64,000 nt of DNA from Tabrizicola soli (GCF_015999335.1 NZ_JAEACP010000001.1:186001-250000), one strand, 5' to 3'. Shown: positions 35,026 through 43,527, counted from the first letter of the stretch. Program-made: numbers and translations. Notes: a model not told the origin generated them from the letters alone.

Positions 35026-35909
35026 TTCCCGCTCGCACCCCCGCCCGAGGAGCGCCCGCCGCCAAAGCCGCCGCTGCGCCCGCCGCCGCTGCCGCCGCGG
35101 CCTCCGCCGCTGCGCCTCGACCTGTCCCGCGAGGTGGCGCGGATCGTGAAGGTCTGCCGGTCGGTGAAGCCGCAACTGTCGCAGATCATGTGCTCGATCC
35201 CGCTGCCCGAGGACAGCCGTGACGACGGCGTGATCACCTCGCGGGTCCGGGTCAGGGTCTGCTCGCCGCATTTCGGACAGGTCCGCCGCGCGCGCGCCCG
35301 CCAAAGGACCAGCGAGAGCAGGCCGCCGATCCCGGCCGCACCGGCGGCCCAGGGGGCGATGGTGCCGAACGCGCCGCCCTCGGGCTCGAACCCCTCGGTC
35401 AGGGTGACCGGGCGCCCCGCCTGGAAGGGCACCACCAGCCGCTCGCGGGCCGAGGCGATCCCGGCCTCGATCCCGCCCGCCAGGCGGCCCGCGCGGAACT
35501 CCGGCAGGACGGCGGTGGTCAGGACCCGCGCCGCGCGCCCGTCATAGACGGCGTCATAGCCCGCCCCCAGCGCGATCCGCGCCTCGCGCGGGCCGGTGAC
35601 GACCAGCATCAGGATGCCGTCGTTGCGCTGCGCATCGCCCACGCCCCAGGCGTTGAACAGCGCCTTGGCGTAATCCTCCAGCCGCCGCCCCGCGCCGCCA
35701 TGCTCGTCCAGCGTCGCCATGGTCACGACGACCATATGCACCCCGGTCTCGTCCCGCAGCGCCTGCAGCGCCCGGTCGATCCGCCCCTCCTCCGTCGCGT
35801 CCAGCACGCCCGCGAAATCCGAGACCTTGTCGCTCAGCGGCTGCGGCATCTCCTGCGCAACAGCACTCGCGGCCAGGCCGATCCAGAGGAAAAGGGCACG
35901 GAGAATCAT
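35019..35909 (-). CDS. TPM domain protein with C-terminal zinc ribbon and Gly-rich tail
   Basis: 296 residues. Signal peptide MILRALFLWIGLAASAVAQ; TPM (Psb32/YgcG) domain at about 28-150 (VSDFAGVLDATEEGRIDRAL, GDAQRNDGILMLVV); one membrane helix about 185-205 (APWAAGAAGIGGLLSLVLW); then a four-cysteine ribbon CPKCGEQ...CDSCGF and a tail rich in GGGRGGSGGGRSGG. TPM proteins act in membrane-protein quality control or photosystem repair in some organisms. Its ATG overlaps the decarboxylase stop (ATGA). Confidence 0.83.
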   Translation of the reverse strand: MILRALFLWIGLAASAVAQEMPQPLSDKVSDFAGVLDATEEGRIDRALQALRDETGVHMVVVTMATLDEHGGAGRRLEDYAKALFNAWGVGDAQRNDGILMLVVTGPREARIALGAGYDAVYDGRAARVLTTAVLPEFRAGRLAGGIEAGIASARERLVVPFQAGRPVTLTEGFEPEGGAFGTIAPWAAGAAGIGGLLSLVLWRARARRTCPKCGEQTLTRTREVITPSSRLSSGSGIEHMICDSCGFTDRQTFTIRATSRDRSRRSGGGRGGSGGGRSGGFGGGRSSGGGASGKW

Positions 35910-37291
35910 CTGGCAAGCAACTCGTTGACGACCTTTGCGATCAGCATGACATCTTCGCGCGTGCAGTCAAACGATCCCACCTGCACCCGGATCGCAAACC
36001 GCCCGTCGACCCGGGTCTGGGTCAGGTATATCCGCCCGTCATCGTTGATCCGGGCCAGCAGCGCCTCGGTCGCCGCATCCTCCCCCAGCGCGAAACTGAA
36101 GAGCGACAGCCGCGGCTCGGTCACGATCTCCACGCCCGGCAGCGCCGCCAGCTGGTCGCGCGCCTCTGCTGCCCAGGCGACATGGTTGCGGATCCGCGCG
36201 CGCAAACCCTCCAGCCCATAGGCCCGCAGCACGAACCACAGCTTCAGCGCGCGGAACCGCCGGCCCAGCGGCACGGTCCATTCGTTGAAATTGACGATCT
36301 CCTCGCGCCCCGCCGTCTCCAGATAGGTCGGCCGCAGGCCCAGGGTGCGCACCTGCGCCCCCGGATCGCGCATGAACTGGACCGAGCAGTCGAACTGCAC
36401 CCCCAGCCACTTGTGCGGGTTCAGCACCACCGAATCCGCGCCCTCGATCCCGGCCCACAACTCGCGGAACTCCGGGCAGATCATCGCCGACCCCGACCAG
36501 GCCGCATCGACATGGCTGGGCACCCCCTCCTCGCGGCAGACCGCCAGGCAGTCGGCGATCCGGTCGAAGGCCCCGACACTCGTCCCGCCCGCGCAGAGGA
36601 TCACCCCGGCGGGCAGCATCCCGGCCTCGCGATCCGCCCGGATCGCCGCGCGCAAGGCCGCGCCGGTCATCGCCCGCGCGCCGTCGGTCGCCACCTTCAC
36701 CAGGTTGCGCTGCCCGATCCCCGCCACCCGGATCGCCTTGTCCACGCTCGAATGCGTCTCGGCGCTGGCGTAGAAGCGCAACACCGGCCCGCCCGCCAGC
36801 CCCTCCTCCAGCCCCTTCCAGCCCAGGGCCCGCTCGCGCATCGTCAGCACCGCCGACAGCGTCGCCACCGTCGCCGAGTCATGGATCGTGCCGACGAACC
36901 CCTCCGGCAGGCCCACCGCCTGGCGCAGCCAGTCCATCATCACCTGCTCGACTTCGGTCGCGGCCGGAGAGGTCTGCCAGATCAGCGCATTGCAGCCCAT
37001 CGCATTGACCAGCTGCTCGGCCAGCATCGAGGCCGGCGCGGCATTGGCCGGGAAATAGGCGAAGAACCCCGGATGCTGCCAATGCGTCATGCCGCCCGGC
37101 ACGATCCGCTCGAAATCGGCCCAGATCGCCGCCATCGGCTCGGCCGCCTCGGGCGGGGCGCCCGGCAGCTGCCGCGCCACCGCACCCGGCACCAGCGGCG
37201 CGCGCACGGGACGGTCGCGCAGACCGGCGTGGTAATCCGCCGCCCAGTCCGCCGCCCGCTTCGACCACAACCGCAGGTCCTCGTGATCCAT
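35906..37291 (-). CDS. PLP-dependent amino acid decarboxylase (group II)
   Basis: 461-residue fold type I decarboxylase of the aromatic-L-amino-acid / glutamate decarboxylase group. The cofactor lysine is in VLNPHKWLGVQFDC; the PLP-stacking His is in ASAETHSSVDKA; HVDAAWSGSAMICPE supplies the cofactor Asp. It would remove CO2 from an amino acid to give an amine; substrate choice cannot be read. ATG at 37291 has GGGGAA six bases upstream; the further-upstream ATGs lack this. It heads a coupled three-gene run with the TPM protein and the secreted protein. Confidence 0.87.
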   Translation of the reverse strand: MDHEDLRLWSKRAADWAADYHAGLRDRPVRAPLVPGAVARQLPGAPPEAAEPMAAIWADFERIVPGGMTHWQHPGFFAYFPANAAPASMLAEQLVNAMGCNALIWQTSPAATEVEQVMMDWLRQAVGLPEGFVGTIHDSATVATLSAVLTMRERALGWKGLEEGLAGGPVLRFYASAETHSSVDKAIRVAGIGQRNLVKVATDGARAMTGAALRAAIRADREAGMLPAGVILCAGGTSVGAFDRIADCLAVCREEGVPSHVDAAWSGSAMICPEFRELWAGIEGADSVVLNPHKWLGVQFDCSVQFMRDPGAQVRTLGLRPTYLETAGREEIVNFNEWTVPLGRRFRALKLWFVLRAYGLEGLRARIRNHVAWAAEARDQLAALPGVEIVTEPRLSLFSFALGEDAATEALLARINDDGRIYLTQTRVDGRFAIRVQVGSFDCTREDVMLIAKVVNELLAR

Positions 37292-37444
37292 CTCGTCTTC
37301 CCCCATTTGCGCGCAACAAGGCATGATCACGGCAAAACCGCAACCGCCTGCCTGATCCCGACACGCCGCCTCCTTGTTGCGGCCATTGTCCTTTCTTAAG
37401 GATCGGCGCGCATGATCGTCGAATCCGCCAGTAAGAGGTTGCCC

Positions 37445-38059
37445 ATGATCGTCACCCGCCGCTTCGCCCTCTTCGGGGCCGCCGGACTTCTACTTTCCGC
37501 CTGCGTGGGCGCCAGCTTCAGGACCGACTACGACCCGCTGCCCGCAAGCCTGGCCCAGGCCTGGCGCCTCGCCGATGTCCGCGTCAGCGTGCCGCGCTCG
37601 CTTTCGGTCAGCGAGGCGAAGACCCTCCTGCCCGATGCCGACATCGTCTGGCGCGAGGATCCGATGGGCGACCGCCATGCCCAGGTGGCCGCGATCATCG
37701 ACACCGCCGTCACCCGTGGCGCCCAGGGCCTGCGCGGCAAGCGGCCGGTCCGCATCGACATCACCGTGACCCGCTTCCACGCCCTCACCTTCGAGGCCGA
37801 GACCCGCGGCCAGGATTGGGGCGTCCACAACATCGACTTCACCGCCCGGGTCACCGATGCCGCCACCGGCGAGGTGCTGGTTCCCCCCACCCCGATCCGG
37901 GCCGAGCTTCCCGCCCTCGCAGGCCAGGCGATGCGCCAGGCGCGGCAGAAGGGCATCACCCAGAAGTCGATGATCACCGACCATGTCGCGCGCACCGTGG
38001 CGGGCTGGCTGGGCATCGGTCCCGACAACCGCGGCGAATTCAACCGCCAGGGCAACTGA
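37445..38059 (+). CDS. Lipoprotein of unknown function
   Basis: 204 residues with a lipoprotein signal MIVTRRFALFGAAGLLLSAC (lipobox LLSAC) and a conserved-looking body: VRVSVPRSLSVSEAKTLLPD, DIVWREDPMGDRHAQV, DWGVHNIDFTARVTDAATGE. It is probably anchored to the outer or inner membrane facing the periplasm. I think it belongs to a Rhodobacteraceae-restricted DUF (DUF6778-like), from memory only. ATG 37445 is chosen because AAGAGG lies seven bases upstream; the ATG at 37412 is weaker. A 9-base inverted repeat GCAACAAGG/CCTTGTTGC lies upstream at 37313-37380. Confidence 0.7.
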   Translation: MIVTRRFALFGAAGLLLSACVGASFRTDYDPLPASLAQAWRLADVRVSVPRSLSVSEAKTLLPDADIVWREDPMGDRHAQVAAIIDTAVTRGAQGLRGKRPVRIDITVTRFHALTFEAETRGQDWGVHNIDFTARVTDAATGEVLVPPTPIRAELPALAGQAMRQARQKGITQKSMITDHVARTVAGWLGIGPDNRGEFNRQGN

Positions 38060-38122
38060 TCCCTGCCCGCCTGCCCTCCGTCCGGCTTGCGCGCCGCTGC
38101 CCGGCCGTGCTAGGCCCGGCGC

Positions 38123-38167
38123 ATGACGACGTTGCAGAACCTCCGCATCTGCTGCATTACCCGCTGA
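38123..38167 (+). CDS. Putative cysteine leader peptide upstream of cysS
   Basis: A 14-codon frame encoding MTTLQNLRICCITR, with two adjacent Cys codons (TGC TGC at 38150-38155) four to five codons before its TGA. It lies 80 bases before the cysS start. There is no ribosome site before its ATG; a -35-like TTGCGC (38087-38092) and a TGCTAG element (38108-38113) would place transcription start near the ATG, so it may be leaderless. Downstream, GGCGCGGG (38174-38181) pairs perfectly with CCCGCGCC (38211-38218). A ribosome slowed at the Cys codons could control cysS; this is inference. Confidence 0.5.
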   Translation: MTTLQNLRICCITR

Positions 38168-38246
38168 CCCAAGGGCGCGGGCGCTTCGTCATTCCCATGG
38201 ATGAGTGAACCCCGCGCCAAGGGCCGCGCGTTCAGGGACGACTGAC

Positions 38247-39641
38247 ATGGTGACCATCCGCCTGACCAATTCGAAGACCCGCCGGAAGGAGGATTTCGTT
38301 CCGATCGACGACCGGGACGTGCGGATGTATGTCTGCGGCCCCACCGTCTATGACCGGGCACATCTGGGCAACGCCCGCCCCGTCGTGGTCTTCGACACCC
38401 TGTACCGGCTTCTCCGCCACGTCTACAGGCCGGAGCATGTGACCTATGTCCGCAACTTCACCGACGTCGACGACAAGATCAACGCCGAGGCCTTGCGCCG
38501 CCAGCAGGCCGGCGCGCCGGGAACGCTGGAAGAGCTGATCCACCAGCGGACCGAGGAGACCATCGCCTGGTACCACGCCGACATGGACGCGCTCGGCGCG
38601 CTGCGCCCCAACCACGAGCCGCGGGCGACGGAATTCATCGGCCAGATGATCGCGATGACCGAGGGCCTGATCGCCTCCGGCCATGCCTATGCCGTCGAGG
38701 GGCATGTGTTGTTCCGGGTGCGGTCCTACGAGGATTACGGCAAGCTCTCCGGCCGCTCGGTCGACGACATGATCGCGGGCGCAAGGGTCGAGGTCGCGCC
38801 GTTCAAGGAAGACCCGATGGATTTCGTCCTCTGGAAACCCTCCAGCGGCCAGGAACCCGGCTGGGCCTCGCCCTGGGGCAAGGGCCGCCCCGGCTGGCAC
38901 ATCGAATGCTCGGCCATGAGCCATGAACTGCTGGGCGAGAGCTTCGACATCCACGGCGGCGGTCTCGACCTGCAGTTCCCGCACCACGAGAACGAGATCG
39001 CCCAAAGCGCCTGCGCCCATCCCCACGGCGACTTCGCGCATTACTGGCTGCACAACGAAATGCTGCAGGTCGAGGGCAAGAAGATGTCCAAGTCCCTGGG
39101 CAATTTCTTCACCGTGCGGGATCTGCTGGACCAGGGCATCCCGGGCGAGGTGATCCGCTTCGTCTTCCTGATGACGCATTACCGCAGCCCGATGGACTGG
39201 ACCGCCGAGAAGGCGCGGCAGGCCGAGACGACGTTGCGGAAGTGGCGTGCGGCGACGGCTTCGGTCGCGCCCTCCGCGCCGCTCGCGGGCGTTGTGGAGG
39301 CGCTGGCTGACGACCTGAACACCGCCGGCGCTCTGGCGGCTCTGCATGCCGCCGCAGGCGAGGGAGATTGGCCGGGGGTGAAGGCTTCCGCCGCGCTTCT
39401 CGGCCTGCTGACCGCAGGAATGGGCGATTGGGCCATGGCGCCGCAGGTCGACCTGTCGGCGCAAACCGAGCGGCTGTCCGATCTCCGCGCCGCCGCCATG
39501 GCCTCCAAGGACTTCTCCGTCGTCGACGCCCTGAAATCCGCCCTGGTCGCCGCCGGGGTCGAGGTGCGCATGTCCAAGGCCGGGGTCGAGCTCGTCCCCG
39601 GCCCCGACTTCGACCCGGCAAAACTGGAGGCGCTCCAGTGA
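38247..39641 (+). CDS. cysS: Cysteinyl-tRNA synthetase
   Basis: 464-residue class I aminoacyl-tRNA synthetase charging tRNA-Cys. Zinc and active-site residues are in [20 protein letters not shown] (first Cys and HIGH-like HLGN) and the later GWHIECSAM with [10 protein letters not shown]; the KMSKS motif appears as [13 protein letters not shown] at 38247 is preceded by AGGGACGA. The 5' region holds the Cys-Cys leader frame described separately; the 3' side has two tandem perfect palindromes. Confidence 0.96.
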   Translation: MVTIRLTNSKTRRKEDFVPIDDRDVRMYVCGPTVYDRAHLGNARPVVVFDTLYRLLRHVYRPEHVTYVRNFTDVDDKINAEALRRQQAGAPGTLEELIHQRTEETIAWYHADMDALGALRPNHEPRATEFIGQMIAMTEGLIASGHAYAVEGHVLFRVRSYEDYGKLSGRSVDDMIAGARVEVAPFKEDPMDFVLWKPSSGQEPGWASPWGKGRPGWHIECSAMSHELLGESFDIHGGGLDLQFPHHENEIAQSACAHPHGDFAHYWLHNEMLQVEGKKMSKSLGNFFTVRDLLDQGIPGEVIRFVFLMTHYRSPMDWTAEKARQAETTLRKWRAATASVAPSAPLAGVVEALADDLNTAGALAALHAAAGEGDWPGVKASAALLGLLTAGMGDWAMAPQVDLSAQTERLSDLRAAAMASKDFSVVDALKSALVAAGVEVRMSKAGVELVPGPDFDPAKLEALQ

Positions 39642-39656
39642 CCCTCCGCGCGCGCC

Positions 39657-39698
39657 AAATTTCTTCGAAGAAATTTGCAAAATCCTTCGAAGGATTTT
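39657..39698. repeat. Tandem perfect palindromes / terminator after cysS
   Basis: Two adjacent 20-base perfect palindromes: AAATTTCTTCGAAGAAATTT (39657-39676) and AAAATCCTTCGAAGGATTTT (39679-39698), separated by GC and sharing the core CTTCGAAG. They are strikingly AT-rich for this genome. The second, ending in TTTT, can act as an intrinsic terminator for cysS. I recall similar elements as frequent in Rhodobacteraceae intergenic DNA. Confidence 0.7.
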
Positions 39699-39718
39699 GT
39701 CCCCCGGCCACAACCGTG

Positions 39719-39735
39719 GTTAAGCCCGCGTTAAC
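39719..39735. promoter_or_regulatory. CtrA-type binding box upstream of cimA
   Basis: GTTAAGCCCGCGTTAAC, a perfect TTAA-N7-TTAAC on both strands, 61 bases before the cimA start. The inner CCGCGTTAACGCGG (39726-39739) is also a perfect 14-base palindrome, so another factor could use it. The CtrA assignment rests on motif match alone. Confidence 0.45.
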
Positions 39736-39795
39736 GCGGCCCCGCAACCCGTTGAATTCCCTCACTCCGAATTCTGTCCACGCGTGGCGTCTCCC

Positions 39796-41418
39796 ATGAC
39801 CAAAGACCGTCTCCACCTCTACGACACCACCCTGCGCGACGGCCAGCAGACCCAGGGCGTCCAGTTTTCCACCCCCGAGAAAGTCCAGATCGCCCGCGCG
39901 CTCGACGCTCTCGGGGTCGATCATATCGAGGGCGGCTGGCCCGGCGCGAACCCGACCGACAGCGACTTCTTCGCCGCCCCCCCGGAGACGAAGGCGACCC
40001 TCACCGCCTTCGGCATGACCCGCCGGGTCGGCCGCTCGGCCGAGAACGACGACGTCCTCGCCGCCGTCCTGAATGCCGGCACCCCCGCCGTCTGCCTGGT
40101 CGGCAAGACCCACGATTTCCACGTCACCACCGCCCTCGGCGTGACCCTCGATGAAAACCGCGAGGCCATCGCCTCCTCGATCCGCCACCTCGCTGCGAAA
40201 GGCCGCGAACCCCTGTTCGACGCCGAGCACTTCTTCGACGGCTACCGCGCCAACCCCGGCTACGCCCTCTCCTGCCTGCAGGCCGCCCTGGACGCGGGCG
40301 CCCGCTGGGTCGTCCTCTGCGACACCAACGGCGGCACGCTCCCCGCCGAGGTCGGCCGCGTGACGGCAGAGGTCATCGCCGCCGGCATCCCCGGCGAAAG
40401 ACTCGGCATCCATTGCCACGACGACACCGGCAATGCCGTCGCCAACTCCCTGGCCGCCGTCGAGGCCGGCGCCCGCCAGATCCAGGGCACGCTGAACGGG
40501 CTGGGGGAACGCTGCGGCAACGCCAACCTGACGACGCTGATCCCGACGCTCCTCCTCAAGGAGCCCTACGCCAGCCGCTTCCAGACCGGCGTCACCCGCG
40601 AGGCGCTGCAGAGCCTCCTCAAGACCTCGCGGATGCTGGACGACATCCTGAACCGCGTCCCCCTGCGCTCGGCCCCCTATGTCGGGGCCTCGGCCTTCGC
40701 CCACAAGGCGGGCCTGCATGCCAGCGCGATCCTGAAGGACCCGACCACCTACGAACACATCGACCCGGCGCTGGTCGGCAACGAGCGCGTCATCCCGATG
40801 TCGAACCAGGCGGGCCTGTCGAACCTGCGCGCCCGGCTGGCCGCCGCCGGGATCGAGGCCGATCCGAAGGACCCGCGCCTCGGCCGGATCATCGAGACGA
40901 TCAAGGCGCGCGAGGACCAGGGCTATGCCTATGACGGCGCGCAGGCGAGCTTCGAGCTGGTCGCGCGGCACGAGCTGGGCCTCTGCCCCGAGTTCTTCGA
41001 AGTCAAGCGCTACCGGGTCACGGTGGAGCGGCGGAAGAACAAGTACGACCGGATGATCTCGCTCTCCGAGGCGGTGGTGGTGGTCAAGATCGGCGAGCGC
41101 AAGAACATGTCGGTCTCCGACAGCATGGACGAGGACGGCCACGACCGGGGCCCGGTCAACGCGCTGGCGAAGGCGCTGGCCAAGGACCTCGGCCCCTACC
41201 AGGCCTGCATCGACGACATGAAGCTGGTGGATTTCAAGGTCCGCATCACCAATGGCGGGACCGAGGCCGTAACCCGCGTCATCATCGACAGCGAGGACGG
41301 CCAGGGCCGGCGCTGGTCGACGGTCGGGGTCAGCGCCAACATCGTCGACGCCTCGTTCGAGGCGCTGCTCGATGCGATCCAATGGAAGCTGATCCGCGAC
41401 ATCGGAACCCCGGCATGA
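39796..41418 (+). CDS. cimA: Citramalate synthase
   Basis: 540-residue enzyme making (R)-citramalate from pyruvate and acetyl-CoA, entry to threonine-independent isoleucine synthesis. It has the alpha-isopropylmalate synthase fold: LYDTTLRDGQQTQGVQFS with catalytic Arg/Asp, metal ligands in GIHCHDDTGNAVANSL, GLGERCGNANL, and a C-terminal LeuA-dimer allosteric domain (about 400-535). ATG 39796 is used; GTG 39784 is an alternative and neither has a strong ribosome site. Its stop overlaps the next start (ATGA). Confidence 0.93.
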   Translation: MTKDRLHLYDTTLRDGQQTQGVQFSTPEKVQIARALDALGVDHIEGGWPGANPTDSDFFAAPPETKATLTAFGMTRRVGRSAENDDVLAAVLNAGTPAVCLVGKTHDFHVTTALGVTLDENREAIASSIRHLAAKGREPLFDAEHFFDGYRANPGYALSCLQAALDAGARWVVLCDTNGGTLPAEVGRVTAEVIAAGIPGERLGIHCHDDTGNAVANSLAAVEAGARQIQGTLNGLGERCGNANLTTLIPTLLLKEPYASRFQTGVTREALQSLLKTSRMLDDILNRVPLRSAPYVGASAFAHKAGLHASAILKDPTTYEHIDPALVGNERVIPMSNQAGLSNLRARLAAAGIEADPKDPRLGRIIETIKAREDQGYAYDGAQASFELVARHELGLCPEFFEVKRYRVTVERRKNKYDRMISLSEAVVVVKIGERKNMSVSDSMDEDGHDRGPVNALAKALAKDLGPYQACIDDMKLVDFKVRITNGGTEAVTRVIIDSEDGQGRRWSTVGVSANIVDASFEALLDAIQWKLIRDIGTPA

Positions 41419-42167
41419 GCATCGAGGCCTGCGCGGGACTGGTGCAACGCGGCGATCCCGACCGCTTCCTGGCGGTGATGGCCGCCCCCCTTGATGCCCG
41501 CGCGCAGCTTCTGCCGCTGTATGCCTTCAACCTGGAGGTCGCCCGCGCGCCCTGGGTGACGCAGGAGCCGCTGATCGCCGAGATGCGGCTGCAATGGTGG
41601 CGCGACGTGGTGGAGAATGCGGCCTCGGGTGCCGCGCAGGCGCATGAGGTGGCGGGGCCGCTGCACGAGCTGATCCGGGATTTCGGTCTGCCCGTGGCGG
41701 CGCTGGACCGGCTGATCGCCGCCCGGCGCTGGGACATCCACCGCGACCCGCATGCGGGCCCGGAGGCGCTGGCGGAATATCTGGAGGATACCGGCGCCGG
41801 GCTGATGTGGCTGGCGGCGCGGGCGCTGGGCGCGCCGGACGGGGCCGAGACCGCGGTCCGGGCCTATGGCTGGGCCTCGGCGGCGGCAGGCTATCTGCGG
41901 GCGGTCCCGGAACTGGAGGCGCGCGGGCGGCAGCCCTTGCCGCAGGGGATGGGCGCGCAGGATCTGGCGCGGCTGGGTCTGGAACGGCTGGCCGAGGCGC
42001 GGGCCGCGCGGCGGGCGGTGCCGAAGGCCATTGCCCCGGCGCTGCTGGCGGGGTGGCAGGCGGAAGGGTTGTTGCGTCAGGTGGTTGCGGGGCGAAGCGC
42101 ACCCGAGCTGTCCGAGGCGCAGCGGCGCTGGCGGCTTCTGTGGCAGGCCTTCACCGGCCGCTGGTAG
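41415..42167 (+). CDS. NDUFAF6-like squalene/phytoene-synthase-fold protein
   Basis: 250 residues of the trans-isoprenyl-synthase fold. The first aspartate-rich motif of true squalene/phytoene synthases (YxFCRxxDD) is replaced by LYAFNLEVARAPW, and no second DxxxD is evident. The segment LIAEMRLQWWRDVVENA closely resembles human NDUFAF6, a respiratory complex I assembly factor. I therefore read it as a non-catalytic or divergent relative rather than a carotenoid enzyme. It is coupled to cimA by ATGA and followed by an intergenic repeat. Confidence 0.8.
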   Translation: MSIEACAGLVQRGDPDRFLAVMAAPLDARAQLLPLYAFNLEVARAPWVTQEPLIAEMRLQWWRDVVENAASGAAQAHEVAGPLHELIRDFGLPVAALDRLIAARRWDIHRDPHAGPEALAEYLEDTGAGLMWLAARALGAPDGAETAVRAYGWASAAAGYLRAVPELEARGRQPLPQGMGAQDLARLGLERLAEARAARRAVPKAIAPALLAGWQAEGLLRQVVAGRSAPELSEAQRRWRLLWQAFTGRW

Positions 42168-42169
42168 CT

Positions 42170-42230
42170 GCTCCTCGTGCGACTTCGTCGTCTCGTCGCG
42201 GCGACGAGCGCATGAAATGCGACGAGGAGC
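42170..42230. repeat. Nested-hairpin intergenic repeat, copy A
   Basis: Outer arms GCTCCTCGT (42170-42178) and ACGAGGAGC (42222-42230) enclose an inner perfect hairpin CTCGTCG-CGG-CGACGAG (42192-42208) and the string GCATGAAATGC. A related element lies at 49654-49720. It sits between the convergent stops at 42167 and 42237 and could fold as a terminator in both directions. Confidence 0.65.
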
Positions 42231-42236
42231 GGTGCC

Positions 42237-43445
42237 TCAGGCCCGGCGCGATTCCTGCGGGCGCAGCCAGAGCCAGATCAGCGCCCCGCCGGCGAGGATC
42301 AGGAAGGGCAGCATCGCCAGGTTGACCATCTGCCAGCCGGCCTGAACCGAGCCGCCGGAGCAGTTCATCAGCCCGCCCGAGGAGAACGAGGCCAGCGTGA
42401 CGCCGCCGAAGACCACGAGGTCGTTGAGCCCCTGCAGGCGGCCGCGCTCCTCGGGGCGCTGGGCGGTGGTCAGCATGGTCGTGGCCCCGATGAAGCCGAA
42501 GTTCCAGCCCAGGCCGAGGAGCATCAGCGCGATGAAGAAGTTCTCCAGCTGCACCCCCGCCATGGCGACGGCCCCCGCCGCGGCCAGGATCGTCAGGCCG
42601 AGGGCGATGATCCGCTCGGTCCCGAAACGGGCGATCAGGTGGCCGGTGAAGAACGAGGGCGCATACATCGCCAGCACATGCGCGGTCACCACGTCGGCGG
42701 CGTCGCCCTTGTCGAAGCCGCAGCCGACCACGGCCAGCGGCGAGGAGGTCATCACCAGGTTCATCAGCGCATAGGAGACGGTGGCGCAGATCATCGCGAC
42801 CAGGATCGTCGGATTGCGGATCAGCTCGCCCCGGCTGCGACCGAGCGGGCTGCCCTGGGCGGCGGGCTTCGGCTTCGGGATGTCGAGCGCGAGGAACAGG
42901 AAGGAGCCGAAGATGTTCAGCGCGATGACGGCGAGGTAGGAGCCGAGGAAGGTCACGGCCATCGCATCGGCGGTGACTTTCACCAGCTGCGGGCCGACGA
43001 CGGCGGACAGGAGCCCCCCCGCCATGACCCAGCTGATCGCCTTGGGCCGGAAGGCCTCTGAGGCGGTGTCGACGGCGGCAAAGCGGTAAAACCCGTTTGC
43101 CGACATGTAGATGCCCGAAAGAAGCGCGCCGATGTTGAACAGAAGGAAGCTGCTGGTCGCAAGCCCCCAGGCGCCGATCACCGCGCCTGCCGCCCCGCCT
43201 GCCGCACCGAAGAAGAACCCGGCCCGCCTTCCGTAGCGCTGCATCAGGGCCGAGATCGGAGTGGCGGTCAGCATCGAGCCCACGACCATCATCGTCACCG
43301 GCAGCGTGGCCCAGCAGATGTTCGGGGCAAGGCTGGAGCCTGCGAGCCCGGCGATGGTGAAGATCATCGGCAGCTGCGCGCCGAGGATCGCCTGGGCGGC
43401 GACGAGGACGAGGACATTGCGGCGGGCGGTGGAGTCGCTGGTCAT
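42237..43445 (-). CDS. MFS transporter
   Basis: 402-residue membrane protein with about 12 helices. The family loop appears as ISALMQRYGRRAGFFFGA between helices 2 and 3, and a repeat of it (LIARFGTERIIALG) between helices 8 and 9. Substrate not evident; the sequence resembles the YfmO/Rv-type efflux-like MFS group with a large central loop (DIPKPKPAAQGSPLGRSRGE). ATG at 43445 directly begins the protein. It is monocistronic, converging on cimA's partner and divergent from the glycosylase gene. Confidence 0.82.
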   Translation of the reverse strand: MTSDSTARRNVLVLVAAQAILGAQLPMIFTIAGLAGSSLAPNICWATLPVTMMVVGSMLTATPISALMQRYGRRAGFFFGAAGGAAGAVIGAWGLATSSFLLFNIGALLSGIYMSANGFYRFAAVDTASEAFRPKAISWVMAGGLLSAVVGPQLVKVTADAMAVTFLGSYLAVIALNIFGSFLFLALDIPKPKPAAQGSPLGRSRGELIRNPTILVAMICATVSYALMNLVMTSSPLAVVGCGFDKGDAADVVTAHVLAMYAPSFFTGHLIARFGTERIIALGLTILAAAGAVAMAGVQLENFFIALMLLGLGWNFGFIGATTMLTTAQRPEERGRLQGLNDLVVFGGVTLASFSSGGLMNCSGGSVQAGWQMVNLAMLPFLILAGGALIWLWLRPQESRRA

Positions 43446-43495
43446 GGGCTATCGGTAGAACTGCCTACCGGGATCGGCAAGGGGAAAGGGCGGTT

Positions 43496-43514
43496 GCCTC
43501 CGGCGGGGATATTT
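43496..43514 (+). repeat. Dispersed intergenic repeat, copy 3
   Basis: GCCTCCGGCGGGGATATTT ending 13 bases before the ATG of the glycosylase gene, so it would form part of its mRNA leader. Identical over 19 bases to the minus-strand copy at 23994-24012. Confidence 0.65.
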
Positions 43515-43527
43515 GGGAACAGAAGAA

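Noticed and set aside
41415-42167. Annotation as phytoene or squalene synthase
   Set aside because: The aspartate-rich motifs needed for catalysis are missing; NDUFAF6-like similarity explains the sequence better.
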